A stretch of DNA of 64,000 nt. Origin: Acetobacter sp. GTDB taxonomy: Bacteria > Pseudomonadota > Alphaproteobacteria > Acetobacterales > Acetobacteraceae. The notes under the pieces are model-generated. The model worked only from the letters and a program-made list of their open reading frames with translations, was not told the origin of the DNA and did not search any database. Both the position numbers and the translations under genes were made by a program. The stretch covers positions 1,364,001-1,428,000 of the forward strand of contig NZ_JAKVME010000001.1 of assembly GCF_022483985.1 (NCBI RefSeq), read 5' to 3'. Each line of letters opens with the position of its first letter. The first letter of the stretch is position 1. This document shows positions 25,835 to 34,159 of the stretch, in pieces.

Positions 25835-27502
25835 ATGAACGATAAAATCTACGACGCCGTGGTGGTTGGCTCCGGTGCCGCCGGCAGTTTCGCGGCCAAG
25901 ACGTTGACCGAACAGGGCCTGACGGTCATGCTTCTGGAAGCAGGTCGGGCCGTCGACCAGAAAGACTTCGACGCGGCTGAAACTCAGGCAGCGAAGGCAA
26001 ATGACAACCAGTTGTGGCCCCGTATCCGCGCAACTCTGGCCGGACAACCACTTCAGGCCCGCGTCGCTTTTTTCAATGAAAAACTCAAAGGATTCTTCGT
26101 CAAGGATTGGGTCCATCCCTACAAAGCTTCAAGAAAAGCACCGTATCTATGGCTTCGCGGACGGCAGGTCGGCGGGCGTCTCCATGTGTTCGGACGCGTA
26201 TTGTTCCGGTGGACCGACGCGGATTTCAAAGGGCACGAACGCGATGGTCAGGGCGTCGACTGGCCTATTTCATATGCCGATATCGAGCCTTACTACGGCA
26301 AGGTGGAACGCTTCCTGAAACTGCATGGAAATGTCGACAAACTCGCCTCCGCGCCTGACGGCTGTTACGATCAGCCCGCCATGTTGACGGCGGAGGAAGT
26401 CGCCTTCGGAGAAAAAGTCAGCGCACGGTGGAAGAACCGTCATGTCACATCATGGCGATATGTCCCGGCGGAAGCCAACCCGCTACCGGTCGCTTTGCGC
26501 GCAGCGCTGGCCACCGGTCGCCTGAAGCTTCGTCCCGATGCGGTCGTGACACAGATTCTGGTCGATCCACAGACAAACAAGACGACCGGTGTCGAATATG
26601 CCGATCGGCAGACAAAGCAGCGGCATGTCGTCAAGGCGAAGTCGGTCGTCCTTTGCGCATCGGTAATTGAATCCATCCGGTTGCTCCTGAACTCGACGTC
26701 CCAATACTTTCCGCGCGGCGTGGGCAACAGTTCCGGTCTGGTTGGCCATTATTTCATGGATCAGTGCGTCAGTATCGTTTCAGGGAGTGTTCCGGCAGCG
26801 ACGCAACCTGTCTCGGCACAGGCTCTGCCCCACCACCCGTTCTACGGCATCACCGGAGGCTTCTACATCCCCCGCTACAGGAACCGGGACAACGACGTGT
26901 CAAACGCGTTTGCGCGTGGATACACATTTCAGGGATCAATCGGGCGTCGCGGAAGGCACGCTGGTCGCGTCGATATATCGGTGATGGGTTTCGGCGAAAT
27001 GCTGCCCTATTTCGACAATTTCGTCAGCCTCGATCCCAGACGCCAAGATCGATGGGGAGTGCCGATCCCCCGAATTCAGTGTGCGCTGCACCAGAATGAG
27101 CGTGCGATGCTGACCGCGCAGGCCACCGAGTGTGCCGATATGATCGAGGCCGCTGGCGGGCAGGTCGATGTCGAAGCTTCGATGCTACAGGTCAAGGAAC
27201 GCGGGCGTGGCCTGTTCCCCGAAGCGGGGCGGATTTCCCGCGCGGTCATTCGCTGGATGTTCCCCCGGACGCTGGTGATGGGAGCCGCCATTCATGAGAG
27301 CGGCGGAGCGAGGATGGGTGGTGATCCCCGCAATTCGGTCCTCAATCAATATAATCAGTCGTGGGACGTGCCAAATCTCTTTGTGACCGATGCGAGCAGT
27401 TTCCCCACCGGCGGGAGTCTGGGAACGACCCTGACCGTCATGGCGCTGACTGTCCGCGCCTGTGAGTATCTTGCCACTGAATTGAAGGCTGGCCATCTGT
27501 AA
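25835..27502 (+). CDS. GMC-family FAD oxidoreductase, sugar/glycoside dehydrogenase-like
   Basis: This 555-residue flavoprotein has an N-terminal FAD-binding VVGSGAAGSFAAKTL (10-24) with LLEAG, and C-terminal HESGGARMG (H487) followed by VPNLFVTDASSFPTGG. It resembles GMC dehydrogenases that oxidise glucosides or sugars at C3. One oddity: the usual NPTLT that supplies the second catalytic residue reads LGTTLT here, so the expected Asn is Gly530. No signal peptide is seen; a cytoplasmic location fits the cytoplasmic isomerase. No small subunit or cytochrome c partner lies nearby. Confidence 0.87.
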   Translation: MNDKIYDAVVVGSGAAGSFAAKTLTEQGLTVMLLEAGRAVDQKDFDAAETQAAKANDNQLWPRIRATLAGQPLQARVAFFNEKLKGFFVKDWVHPYKASRKAPYLWLRGRQVGGRLHVFGRVLFRWTDADFKGHERDGQGVDWPISYADIEPYYGKVERFLKLHGNVDKLASAPDGCYDQPAMLTAEEVAFGEKVSARWKNRHVTSWRYVPAEANPLPVALRAALATGRLKLRPDAVVTQILVDPQTNKTTGVEYADRQTKQRHVVKAKSVVLCASVIESIRLLLNSTSQYFPRGVGNSSGLVGHYFMDQCVSIVSGSVPAATQPVSAQALPHHPFYGITGGFYIPRYRNRDNDVSNAFARGYTFQGSIGRRGRHAGRVDISVMGFGEMLPYFDNFVSLDPRRQDRWGVPIPRIQCALHQNERAMLTAQATECADMIEAAGGQVDVEASMLQVKERGRGLFPEAGRISRAVIRWMFPRTLVMGAAIHESGGARMGGDPRNSVLNQYNQSWDVPNLFVTDASSFPTGGSLGTTLTVMALTVRACEYLATELKAGHL

Positions 27503-27545
27503 GGACGGCGAACGATCTTCTCCGAAACGCTTTGGGAGCAACGGG

Positions 27546-28940
27546 ATGAGAAGTGCGGAAATTGGCGCGCGGCGTCAGGAGGCTGCGCCCGAACGGATCG
27601 GCTGGCTGGAAAACATAGCCTATGGAAGCGGCGATCTCTCATCGAATCTCATGTGGGGCATGAGTTCCTCCTATCTCATGTATTACTACACGGATCTGGT
27701 GGGTCTGCTGCCCGCTGAACTGTCGATACTGCTTCTTGTCGCGCGTGTGTTCGATGCGCTCGCGGACCCTCTCGTCGGATATTTCATCGACATCACGCGA
27801 GGGCGTTTCGTGCTCAGCATGATGAAGATATTCGCTATTCCTTTCGGTATTTTCTCATTCCTGTGTTTCGTCCCCGCACCCGGCGGCCACACCGCGCAAC
27901 TGGCGTGGGCGTACGTGACTTACATTGCGTTTGGACTGGTTTATTCCGCCGTCAATACGCCCTACGGCGCGGCGGGCAACATGATCGCAGTCACGATACA
28001 GAACCGTGTCCGTCTCAATTCATTTCGGATGATGGGATGCAATATCGGTCAATTCGCGATTTCCGCGCTGACATTGCCGCTGGTTGGAATGCTGGCGACG
28101 TCTGATTCCCTGCCGGGCCGACGTATGGGTTTCAGTTTCTACATGGCGGGGTTGTCGATCAGCGGAGCGCTGCTGTGGATATTCACGGCACGGGTCTGCC
28201 GGCTGCGTCAGCAGCTACCGGCTGAAACCCACACGATCATGACGCTGCTCAAGTCGCTCGCACGAAACCGCCTCTGGCATATCTGCAATATCATGGTGTT
28301 TCTGAAATTCATCAGTTTCTCATCCTACAGCGCTTTCGCATTGTATTTTGCCCGAATTGTTCTGGGACGTGATGCCCAGTTCGGAGGCGTGATCCTGACG
28401 GTTGCGATGTTCATGAGTTTCGCGGGCGCGATCTTCACTCCCGCCTTCAGCGCACGCTTTACCCAGCGCGGCACATTCCTCCTCATGCTTGCCATTCAGG
28501 TTGTGGCGTTCTCCGTGGCTGCCATTAGCAGTGCCAGCATACCGGCCTTCATGATCGCATTCGCAGTCGGGACATTCGCCTTTGGAATTGCGGACCCGCT
28601 CTATTACACGACTTTGGCTTCCGCCATTGATTACGGCGTTTCGACCACGGGAATCCGGGCCGCCGGTCTGGCCTATTCATTGAATTCTTTGGTGACAAAA
28701 GTATCGCAGGGCCTTGCCGGGTTCATGCTGGCCGAGTTTCTGGTCTGGGGACATTACACGACCGATCATCGGCTGACCGACGCCAGCCTGTCGTCATGGA
28801 TCACCATGGGATTCATCGGGCTCCCCGTGATCGCCGCTCTTTTCGGATTTGGCATGATCTGGCTCTTCCCCCGCGATTCTTATCTGCATCAGATCACGGA
28901 ACCAGTGGACTTGGCCCACAGCGCGCCACCAGTTCAGTAG
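27546..28940 (+). CDS. MFS sugar symporter, GPH family
   Basis: This 464-residue, 12-helix transporter belongs to the glycoside-pentoside-hexuronide:cation symporter group. It opens with YGSGDLSSNLMWG and MYYYTDLVGL, then DALADPLVGYFID, all typical of the family. It would carry the substrate delivered by the TonB receptor across the inner membrane. It is the last gene of the LacI-linked unit, 43 bases after the GMC gene. Its stop codon touches an IS5-type transposase remnant on the opposite strand, so DNA beyond this point has been rearranged. Confidence 0.9.
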   Translation: MRSAEIGARRQEAAPERIGWLENIAYGSGDLSSNLMWGMSSSYLMYYYTDLVGLLPAELSILLLVARVFDALADPLVGYFIDITRGRFVLSMMKIFAIPFGIFSFLCFVPAPGGHTAQLAWAYVTYIAFGLVYSAVNTPYGAAGNMIAVTIQNRVRLNSFRMMGCNIGQFAISALTLPLVGMLATSDSLPGRRMGFSFYMAGLSISGALLWIFTARVCRLRQQLPAETHTIMTLLKSLARNRLWHICNIMVFLKFISFSSYSAFALYFARIVLGRDAQFGGVILTVAMFMSFAGAIFTPAFSARFTQRGTFLLMLAIQVVAFSVAAISSASIPAFMIAFAVGTFAFGIADPLYYTTLASAIDYGVSTTGIRAAGLAYSLNSLVTKVSQGLAGFMLAEFLVWGHYTTDHRLTDASLSSWITMGFIGLPVIAALFGFGMIWLFPRDSYLHQITEPVDLAHSAPPVQ

Positions 28941-29048
28941 AATGACGATTGAAGCGAATTATACAGCAGCAGGACAATGGGTTGAAGCTTGTCATAACGG
29001 GTCGCGACGGAACGGAACCATTCAATTCTGCTGAAGCAACCATAGCAT
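28934..29048 (-). mobile_element. Remnant of an IS5-family transposase, C-terminal end
   Basis: On the minus strand the frame ending at the TGA in 28934-28936 encodes a peptide containing CFSRIEWFRSVATRYDKL. This matches the well-known end of IS5-type (IS1031-like) transposases, where RRVATRYDK follows the catalytic glutamate region. Upstream the frame is broken by stops and no inverted repeats were recognised, so only a scar remains. It lies between the carbohydrate locus and the LPS genes and probably marks a former insertion or deletion junction. Confidence 0.7.
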
Positions 29049-29096
29049 CAGAAGTTCGATGGAAGCCGTAACGGCGCAGAGACGTTTTCAGGAACG

Positions 29097-31304
29097 ATGC
29101 CGACGGAACGGTATCTGTCGCGCCGTCCAGCCTATCTCCCTTGTCTTATGCCCGCCTTTCCCGCCTCCCCCTCTCCATGCTACCCCCGCAGCATGCAGGC
29201 CGGTTCCGCACCCTCCTCCAGCACGGTTTCCGCCAGTCTGGGCCAGCGTTTCCTTGAGGCAACCATTCGTGGCTGGCTCGGCTTCGCCCTGCGCACGACC
29301 CGCTGGCGCTTTGAGGCCACTCCGGAAGCCAGAGCGCTTTTGCTACAGGAGCGCGGTGACGGGACGCAACCAGGGCTGCTCGTCGCTTTCTGGCATGAGG
29401 CGCTCGCCCTTTCCCCCGCGCTGTGGTGGTGGACGGAGCCGCGCAATCCTTCCATGCGACTGCATGTCCTGATCAGCCGTAACAATGACGGACGACTGAT
29501 CGCCCGGATTGTCACGCCATGGCGAATTCCGCCAATCCACGGCTCGTCCGACAAGAAGGGCAAGAACAAGGGCGGAGCCGCGGCTCTCCGTCAGATCCGT
29601 CAGGCTTTGGTGATGGGGCATACTGTCGCCGTCATGCCGGATGGCCCGAAAGGACCACGCCGTATCGTGCAGCCGGGTATTCTCGCGCTTGCTGAAAAAA
29701 CCGGCATCCCCATCCTGCCGGTTGGCGTGCAGTGCACCTGTCTGCATGCGCCTTCATGGGACCGGATGATCATCCCGCTGCCATTTGGTCGCGGGCGCAT
29801 CGTCTGCGGCACACCTGTTTCCGTGGAACCGGGAAATCGTGACACAGCCAGCCAGACACTCACTCTTCGCTTGACCACTGTTCAGGATGAGGCCGGAATG
29901 CAGGCCGAAGCCTACCTCGACACGCTCGCCTCCATGCCGGAGCAGGCTGTCGTGAATGGGACTGTTGGTACGCCGACCACACCGCGAAAACCATCATCTA
30001 TCAGTCCTCCCATACTCTGGTCGCTGCTGACTTCCCTGCTCGCTCCCGGCCTGATTGCCATGCTTCGGATACGGGTACGGCGCGGCAAGGAAATCCGTGA
30101 CCGCACCAGAGAACGTCTCGGCTTCGCCGCGATGCGCCGTCCCGATGGACCGCTTCTCTGGGTGCACGCGGCCAGTGTCGGTGAAACCCTCTCCATCATT
30201 CCGGTAATCCGGGCCATTCTGGAAAAACCCTCGGCACCAACACTTCTTGTCACGACCGGCACCGTCACCGCCGCCGCAACGCTGGCGCGGGAACTGCCTG
30301 ACGCCATGCGGACAGGACGGGTTCTGCACAGTTTCGTTCCGCTCGATGTGCCACGGTGGGTCAAGCGCTTTCTCCGCCACTGGAGACCGGACGGACTGGT
30401 CCTGACCGAGAGTGAGTTGTGGCCGAACATGATCGCGGCCTGTAACGCGACGGAACTGCCGATCATGCTGCTGAACGGTCGGCTGTCCCGCACAGCACTC
30501 ACGGGATGGCGCAAACTGCCCCGCATGGCGGAAAACATGATGGGCGCGCTGTCATGGATTGCAGCCCGTTCGCCGGAAGACGCCGCCCGTTTCCGGATGA
30601 TGGGAGCAACGAGCGTGTTCTGTGACGGTGATCTGAAAACAGCGGCCCCGCCTCTTGTCGCGGATGTCGCCGTGCTGGACACCGCTCGCAGGGCTATAGG
30701 CAGACGCCCCGTATGGGTCGCGGCTTCGACTCATCCCGGTGAAGAAACGCAGATTCTTGAAACTGCGAAAATTCTGAGAGTTACTCACCCCGATCTGCTG
30801 ACAATCATCGCCCCCCGTCACCCCGAACGGGGCGTTGCCATTGCCGAAGAAGTAAAGGCCGCTTTCCCATCCGCCGGCCAGCCTCCCCGTCGCGCGCAAG
30901 GTCAGTGGCCGGATACGGCAGATCCCGTGTGGATTGTCGATACACTTGGGGAACTCGGCACCCTGTTCCGCCTGTCCCATATCGTTTTCATGGGAAACAG
31001 CCTGATTGCTCCTGACAGTGCGATAACAGGCGGCGGACATAATCCGCTTGAACCGGCCCGGCTGGGATGCGCGATCATGACAGGCCCGGCGATCGCCAAT
31101 TTCGAGGAGACCTTCGCCACTCTTGAGGAGGCCGTGATCGTGGTCCACTCCGCTCAGGATCTGGCAAGCACAGTCAAAACCCTGCTTGACGATCCGACGA
31201 GAGCAGCGGCACTCGGTCAGGCAGGAGAGCGGGTTGCTACCCGTGACCAGACTCTACCGTCCCGGCTGGCGGACCTCATCTACCGGACCTGCGGCTACCC
31301 ATGA
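29097..31304 (+). CDS. waaA: Fusion protein: DUF374/LPLAT acyltransferase-like domain plus Kdo transferase WaaA
   Basis: This 735-residue protein joins two domains. Residues about 45-270 resemble the DUF374 lysophospholipid acyltransferase-like family (LLVAFWHEALAL, then HGSSDKKGKNKGGAAALRQI and MPDGPKGPRR). Residues about 305-735 are a 3-deoxy-D-manno-octulosonate transferase that adds Kdo to lipid IVA (RTRERLGF, LLWVHAASVGE with catalytic E363, LTESELWPN, and the C-terminal GGHNPLEPA). The two are usually separate genes. The start at 29097 follows AGGA closely; 29193 is an alternative. The Pro-rich first 45 residues may be non-native, since an IS remnant lies just upstream. The stop overlaps lpxK by four bases. 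Confidence 0.88.
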   Translation: MPTERYLSRRPAYLPCLMPAFPASPSPCYPRSMQAGSAPSSSTVSASLGQRFLEATIRGWLGFALRTTRWRFEATPEARALLLQERGDGTQPGLLVAFWHEALALSPALWWWTEPRNPSMRLHVLISRNNDGRLIARIVTPWRIPPIHGSSDKKGKNKGGAAALRQIRQALVMGHTVAVMPDGPKGPRRIVQPGILALAEKTGIPILPVGVQCTCLHAPSWDRMIIPLPFGRGRIVCGTPVSVEPGNRDTASQTLTLRLTTVQDEAGMQAEAYLDTLASMPEQAVVNGTVGTPTTPRKPSSISPPILWSLLTSLLAPGLIAMLRIRVRRGKEIRDRTRERLGFAAMRRPDGPLLWVHAASVGETLSIIPVIRAILEKPSAPTLLVTTGTVTAAATLARELPDAMRTGRVLHSFVPLDVPRWVKRFLRHWRPDGLVLTESELWPNMIAACNATELPIMLLNGRLSRTALTGWRKLPRMAENMMGALSWIAARSPEDAARFRMMGATSVFCDGDLKTAAPPLVADVAVLDTARRAIGRRPVWVAASTHPGEETQILETAKILRVTHPDLLTIIAPRHPERGVAIAEEVKAAFPSAGQPPRRAQGQWPDTADPVWIVDTLGELGTLFRLSHIVFMGNSLIAPDSAITGGGHNPLEPARLGCAIMTGPAIANFEETFATLEEAVIVVHSAQDLASTVKTLLDDPTRAAALGQAGERVATRDQTLPSRLADLIYRTCGYP

Positions 31305-32317
31305 CCGGATTTTTTCGTCTGAATGCGCCAGCTTTCTGGTTTCGCCCGCCCGGTCTGCTGAGCGGTCTGCTGAATCCTCTGGCGGTCATTGTTGGGCTGG
31401 TGGCAACAGGGCGCAGACGACGCTCCGGCTGGCGTGCGTCGGTTCCCGTGCTGTGCGTGGGCAACCTCACGGTGGGCGGAACCGGTAAAACCACGACTGT
31501 ACTTGATCTTGTTCACCGCCTGCATCAACGGGGCGTAGCGGTTCACTGCCTGACACGCGGCTACCGTGGACAGGCAGTAAAGGGACAGACTCCGCTGCGG
31601 GTCAATCCTGCCCGCCACACTGCCGAGGATGTCGGCGATGAGCCTCTCCTCCTTGCCGCTGCCGCCCCCTGCTGGGTCGGCCCCGACCGTGCCGCTTCAG
31701 CCCGTGCCGCCATCGCAGCCGGAGCCACCTTCCTGATCATGGATGATGGTTTCCAGAATCCCGGGTTGCACAAGGATTTCTCCTTCGTTCTGGTCGATGG
31801 CGCAGTCGGGTTCGGCAATCAGCGGGTCCTCCCTGCCGGGCCGTTGCGCGAGCCGCTCGACACAGGACTGGCTGCCGCGAACGCCATTGTCATCACGGGG
31901 CAGGATTTATGCGGCGTTGAGAAAAACCTTTCGGACAGAGTTCGTTATCCGATCCTGAAAGCGGGCCTGAGGATGGAACAGTCCATCGCGACATTACGCC
32001 ACGAAAAGGTCATCGCTTTTGCTGGTCTCGCCCGTCCGGACAAATTCTTTGCCTGTCTGAACGAACAGGGCGTCGTTCCCGTGAAAGCCGTTCCCTTTCC
32101 TGATCATCATGTTTTCACCGCCACCGATCTTGCTCATCTGTCGAATCTCGCCGCACAATATTGTGCTAGGCTGGTCACCACACCCAAAGATGCGGCACGG
32201 CTTCCCGAAACCTTTTGTGAGAAAATCCTGATCGTGAATGTAGGGTTGGAATGGACCGACCCGGAGCAATTGGACTCAATCCTCGATCGTCTGACAGAAC
32301 GGACGCGCCAGTTATGA
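31301..32317 (+). CDS. lpxK: Tetraacyldisaccharide 4'-kinase LpxK
   Basis: This 338-residue inner membrane kinase phosphorylates the 4' position of the lipid A disaccharide precursor to give lipid IVA. The P-loop lies in VGNLTVGGTGKTTT (53-66), and LTRGYRG, ADVGDEPLLLA-like EDVGDEPLLLA and MDDGFQNPGLHKD are all family hallmarks. It overlaps both the upstream waaA fusion and the downstream acyltransferase by ATGA junctions, so lipid A phosphorylation, Kdo addition and late acylation are co-expressed. Confidence 0.95.
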   Translation: MTGFFRLNAPAFWFRPPGLLSGLLNPLAVIVGLVATGRRRRSGWRASVPVLCVGNLTVGGTGKTTTVLDLVHRLHQRGVAVHCLTRGYRGQAVKGQTPLRVNPARHTAEDVGDEPLLLAAAAPCWVGPDRAASARAAIAAGATFLIMDDGFQNPGLHKDFSFVLVDGAVGFGNQRVLPAGPLREPLDTGLAAANAIVITGQDLCGVEKNLSDRVRYPILKAGLRMEQSIATLRHEKVIAFAGLARPDKFFACLNEQGVVPVKAVPFPDHHVFTATDLAHLSNLAAQYCARLVTTPKDAARLPETFCEKILIVNVGLEWTDPEQLDSILDRLTERTRQL

Positions 32318-33270
32318 CTTCAGCTTCCTCAAACCATACCAGAGAAAATCCCGCATCGGTGTCGCGGCTCATGAAGCTGGAAGCGCTGACTGCCCGCAGC
32401 ACGTTATGGTTTCTGCGGCGCTTCCGACCTGACACGTCTTCCAATATCGGAGGCAGATTGTGCGCGGGCATTGGTCCGCTGCTACCTGTCTCGAAAGTGG
32501 CCGATACCAACCTCCGCCTCGCCATGCCGGAACTGGACGACACCGAACGGAAACGCATCATCAGAGGAGTATGGGATAACCTTGGCCGTACCGTCGGAGA
32601 ATTTCCGCATATCGCATCGCTGAAGGAAAACACGCCGGAAGGACCGGGTTTCGAAGTGACCGGCAAAGAGCATCTGCTGACCGCAGCCCGCAGTAATGGC
32701 CCGGTTCTTTTTGTCTCGGGCCATATCGGCAACTGGGAAATGCTCCCTCCGGGCGTTGCCAGATATGGTGCGGGTTTCGCCTCCTTTTATCGTGCCGCAG
32801 CCAACCCACTGGTCGATCGGATGATCCGTGACCTGCGTGACGCCGCGATGCCCGATCCACTTCCCCTGTTCGCAAAGGGCGCGAGGGGGGCCAGAGACGC
32901 GCTGAAATGGGTAGCGACCGGACATCGGCTTGGCATGCTGGTCGATCAGAAAATGAATGACGGTATTGAGACGCGGTTCTTCAATCGACCCGCCATGACA
33001 GCGCCCGCGCTGGCGGCGATGGCCCTGAAATTCCGCTGCACCGTTATCCCGGGTTATGTGCAACGTCTTGGACCGGCGCGGTTGCGGATCGTGGTGGAAC
33101 CACCGATGCCTCTTCTGGACACCGGCAACCGGCAGAATGATGTCGCGACTTTGACGCAGGCCATCAATGACAGGCTGGAAGCGTGGATCCGGGCCCGGCC
33201 CGAAAGCTGGCTGTGGTTGCACCGACGCTGGTCGAAAGAGCTTTACGGGACGTCGAATCAATTCAAATAA
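32314..33270 (+). CDS. lpxL: Lipid A biosynthesis late acyltransferase (LpxL/HtrB type)
   Basis: This 318-residue membrane acyltransferase should add a secondary acyl chain to Kdo-lipid A. The H-x4-E motif is SGHIGNWE with H137 and E142, and later motifs LVDQKMNDGIETRFFNRPA and the C-terminal WLWLHRRWSKE are typical. The start at ATG 32314 overlaps the lpxK stop; the longer frame starting at 32251 lies inside lpxK. LpxL and LpxM types cannot be separated by eye. Confidence 0.92.
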   Translation: MTSASSNHTRENPASVSRLMKLEALTARSTLWFLRRFRPDTSSNIGGRLCAGIGPLLPVSKVADTNLRLAMPELDDTERKRIIRGVWDNLGRTVGEFPHIASLKENTPEGPGFEVTGKEHLLTAARSNGPVLFVSGHIGNWEMLPPGVARYGAGFASFYRAAANPLVDRMIRDLRDAAMPDPLPLFAKGARGARDALKWVATGHRLGMLVDQKMNDGIETRFFNRPAMTAPALAAMALKFRCTVIPGYVQRLGPARLRIVVEPPMPLLDTGNRQNDVATLTQAINDRLEAWIRARPESWLWLHRRWSKELYGTSNQFK

Positions 33271-33529
33271 GACGACGATTCTGATCGCAAAGACGTCTTT
33301 CCGCCTACAAAACGATCTTCTTTTGCACTTTATGCCTATTTTTTGTGCGTATATTATCCAAAAATGATTTTTTTTTATGCTTAAATTTTACCACACCTTA
33401 TCGTTCTGTATCTTTTTGATCACAGTTTTCCAAACCTGCCTCTTCTGGAAGCGCTCCTCCCTCTTTCTCACTGGCGAGCCGAGAGAGAAGCCCATACCGT
33501 TTGCTCAGAACGTAGAGGAGAGATCAGGG

Positions 33530-33895
33530 ATGTCCCAGGCAATGCAGACCGAACCGTCAGTGTTCCCTTCGAATGTTATCCCGTTTCGCATGGCCGTTAT
33601 TCTACCGCGCCATCGCGAATATCTCGGCCGCTGGCTTGAAGCCGGCAAGCGTATGGGACTCTGCGATGCAGAAATCTGCATCGACGATGAAGCGACATTC
33701 GCAGACTCGGAGCAGGCTCTGATCTGGGTCCGTGAGAACGCAAGCCCTGCTTACGTCGTCCATCCGGAAGGCACACACTGGGTTGTCGTTGACGCTCTTC
33801 GCGGCAACGTCCTCAGCCACGAGAATTCCTTTGAAATGGCGCTCGACTTCATCCGTCCGGCCCTTCCTCTACAGGGCTCCGTCGCAGCGGCCTGA
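33530..33895 (+). CDS. Uncharacterised 121-residue protein
   Basis: The start at ATG 33530 is chosen because GAGGAGAGA precedes it; the frame also extends back to 33377, but that part is AT-rich and hydrophobic without a ribosome binding site. The protein is soluble, with no membrane segment. It contains FRMAVILPRHREYLGRWLEA, an acidic middle (EICIDDEATFADSEQALIWV) and HPEGTHWVVVDALRGNVL, suggesting a small alpha/beta domain. I do not recognise the family. Codon use looks native to the chromosome. Neighbours on both sides are unrelated, so context gives no hint of role. Confidence 0.7.
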   Translation: MSQAMQTEPSVFPSNVIPFRMAVILPRHREYLGRWLEAGKRMGLCDAEICIDDEATFADSEQALIWVRENASPAYVVHPEGTHWVVVDALRGNVLSHENSFEMALDFIRPALPLQGSVAAA

Positions 33896-34030
33896 CCCTG
33901 ATTTCATGTCTCGCCACTGCAAGCGTGAATTCTGACATTTACTGCTTGGTCGTCACCGGCCCATCGTGGGAACGAACACTCCGATACAGGCTGAAAGCCA
34001 TCGCAGAGATGTACACCACTCATCCAATCT

Positions 34031-34066
34031 GAAAAATAAACGCCTGCCAACGATATATCGGCAAGC
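34031..34066 (-). terminator. Terminator for the siderophore receptor gene
   Basis: Read on the minus strand, GCTTGCC (34066-34060) pairs with GGCAGGC (34048-34042), followed by a T-rich tract (complement of 34031-34041). It lies about 95 bases past the receptor stop. Confidence 0.65.
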
Positions 34067-34102
34067 GGCTTGTCTCTCTTCAACCTGTAAGTCTCTGGGC
34101 TG

Positions 34103-34140
34103 ACGGGACCATCTTCATACAGGCATGAAGCTGGTCCCGT
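34103..34140. repeat. Strong inverted repeat downstream of the siderophore receptor
   Basis: ACGGGACCA (34103-34111) pairs with TGGTCCCGT (34132-34140), extended by CTTCAT/ATGAAG inside. No T run follows on either strand. It may protect the 3' end of the receptor mRNA or assist the terminator further on. Confidence 0.55.
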
Positions 34141-34159
34141 CCGGCAGATAGTGAGCGGA

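Noticed and set aside
25780..25845. Short 21-codon frame overlapping the GMC start, possible leader peptide
   Set aside because: No regulatory codon run, no terminator pairing and no conserved feature.
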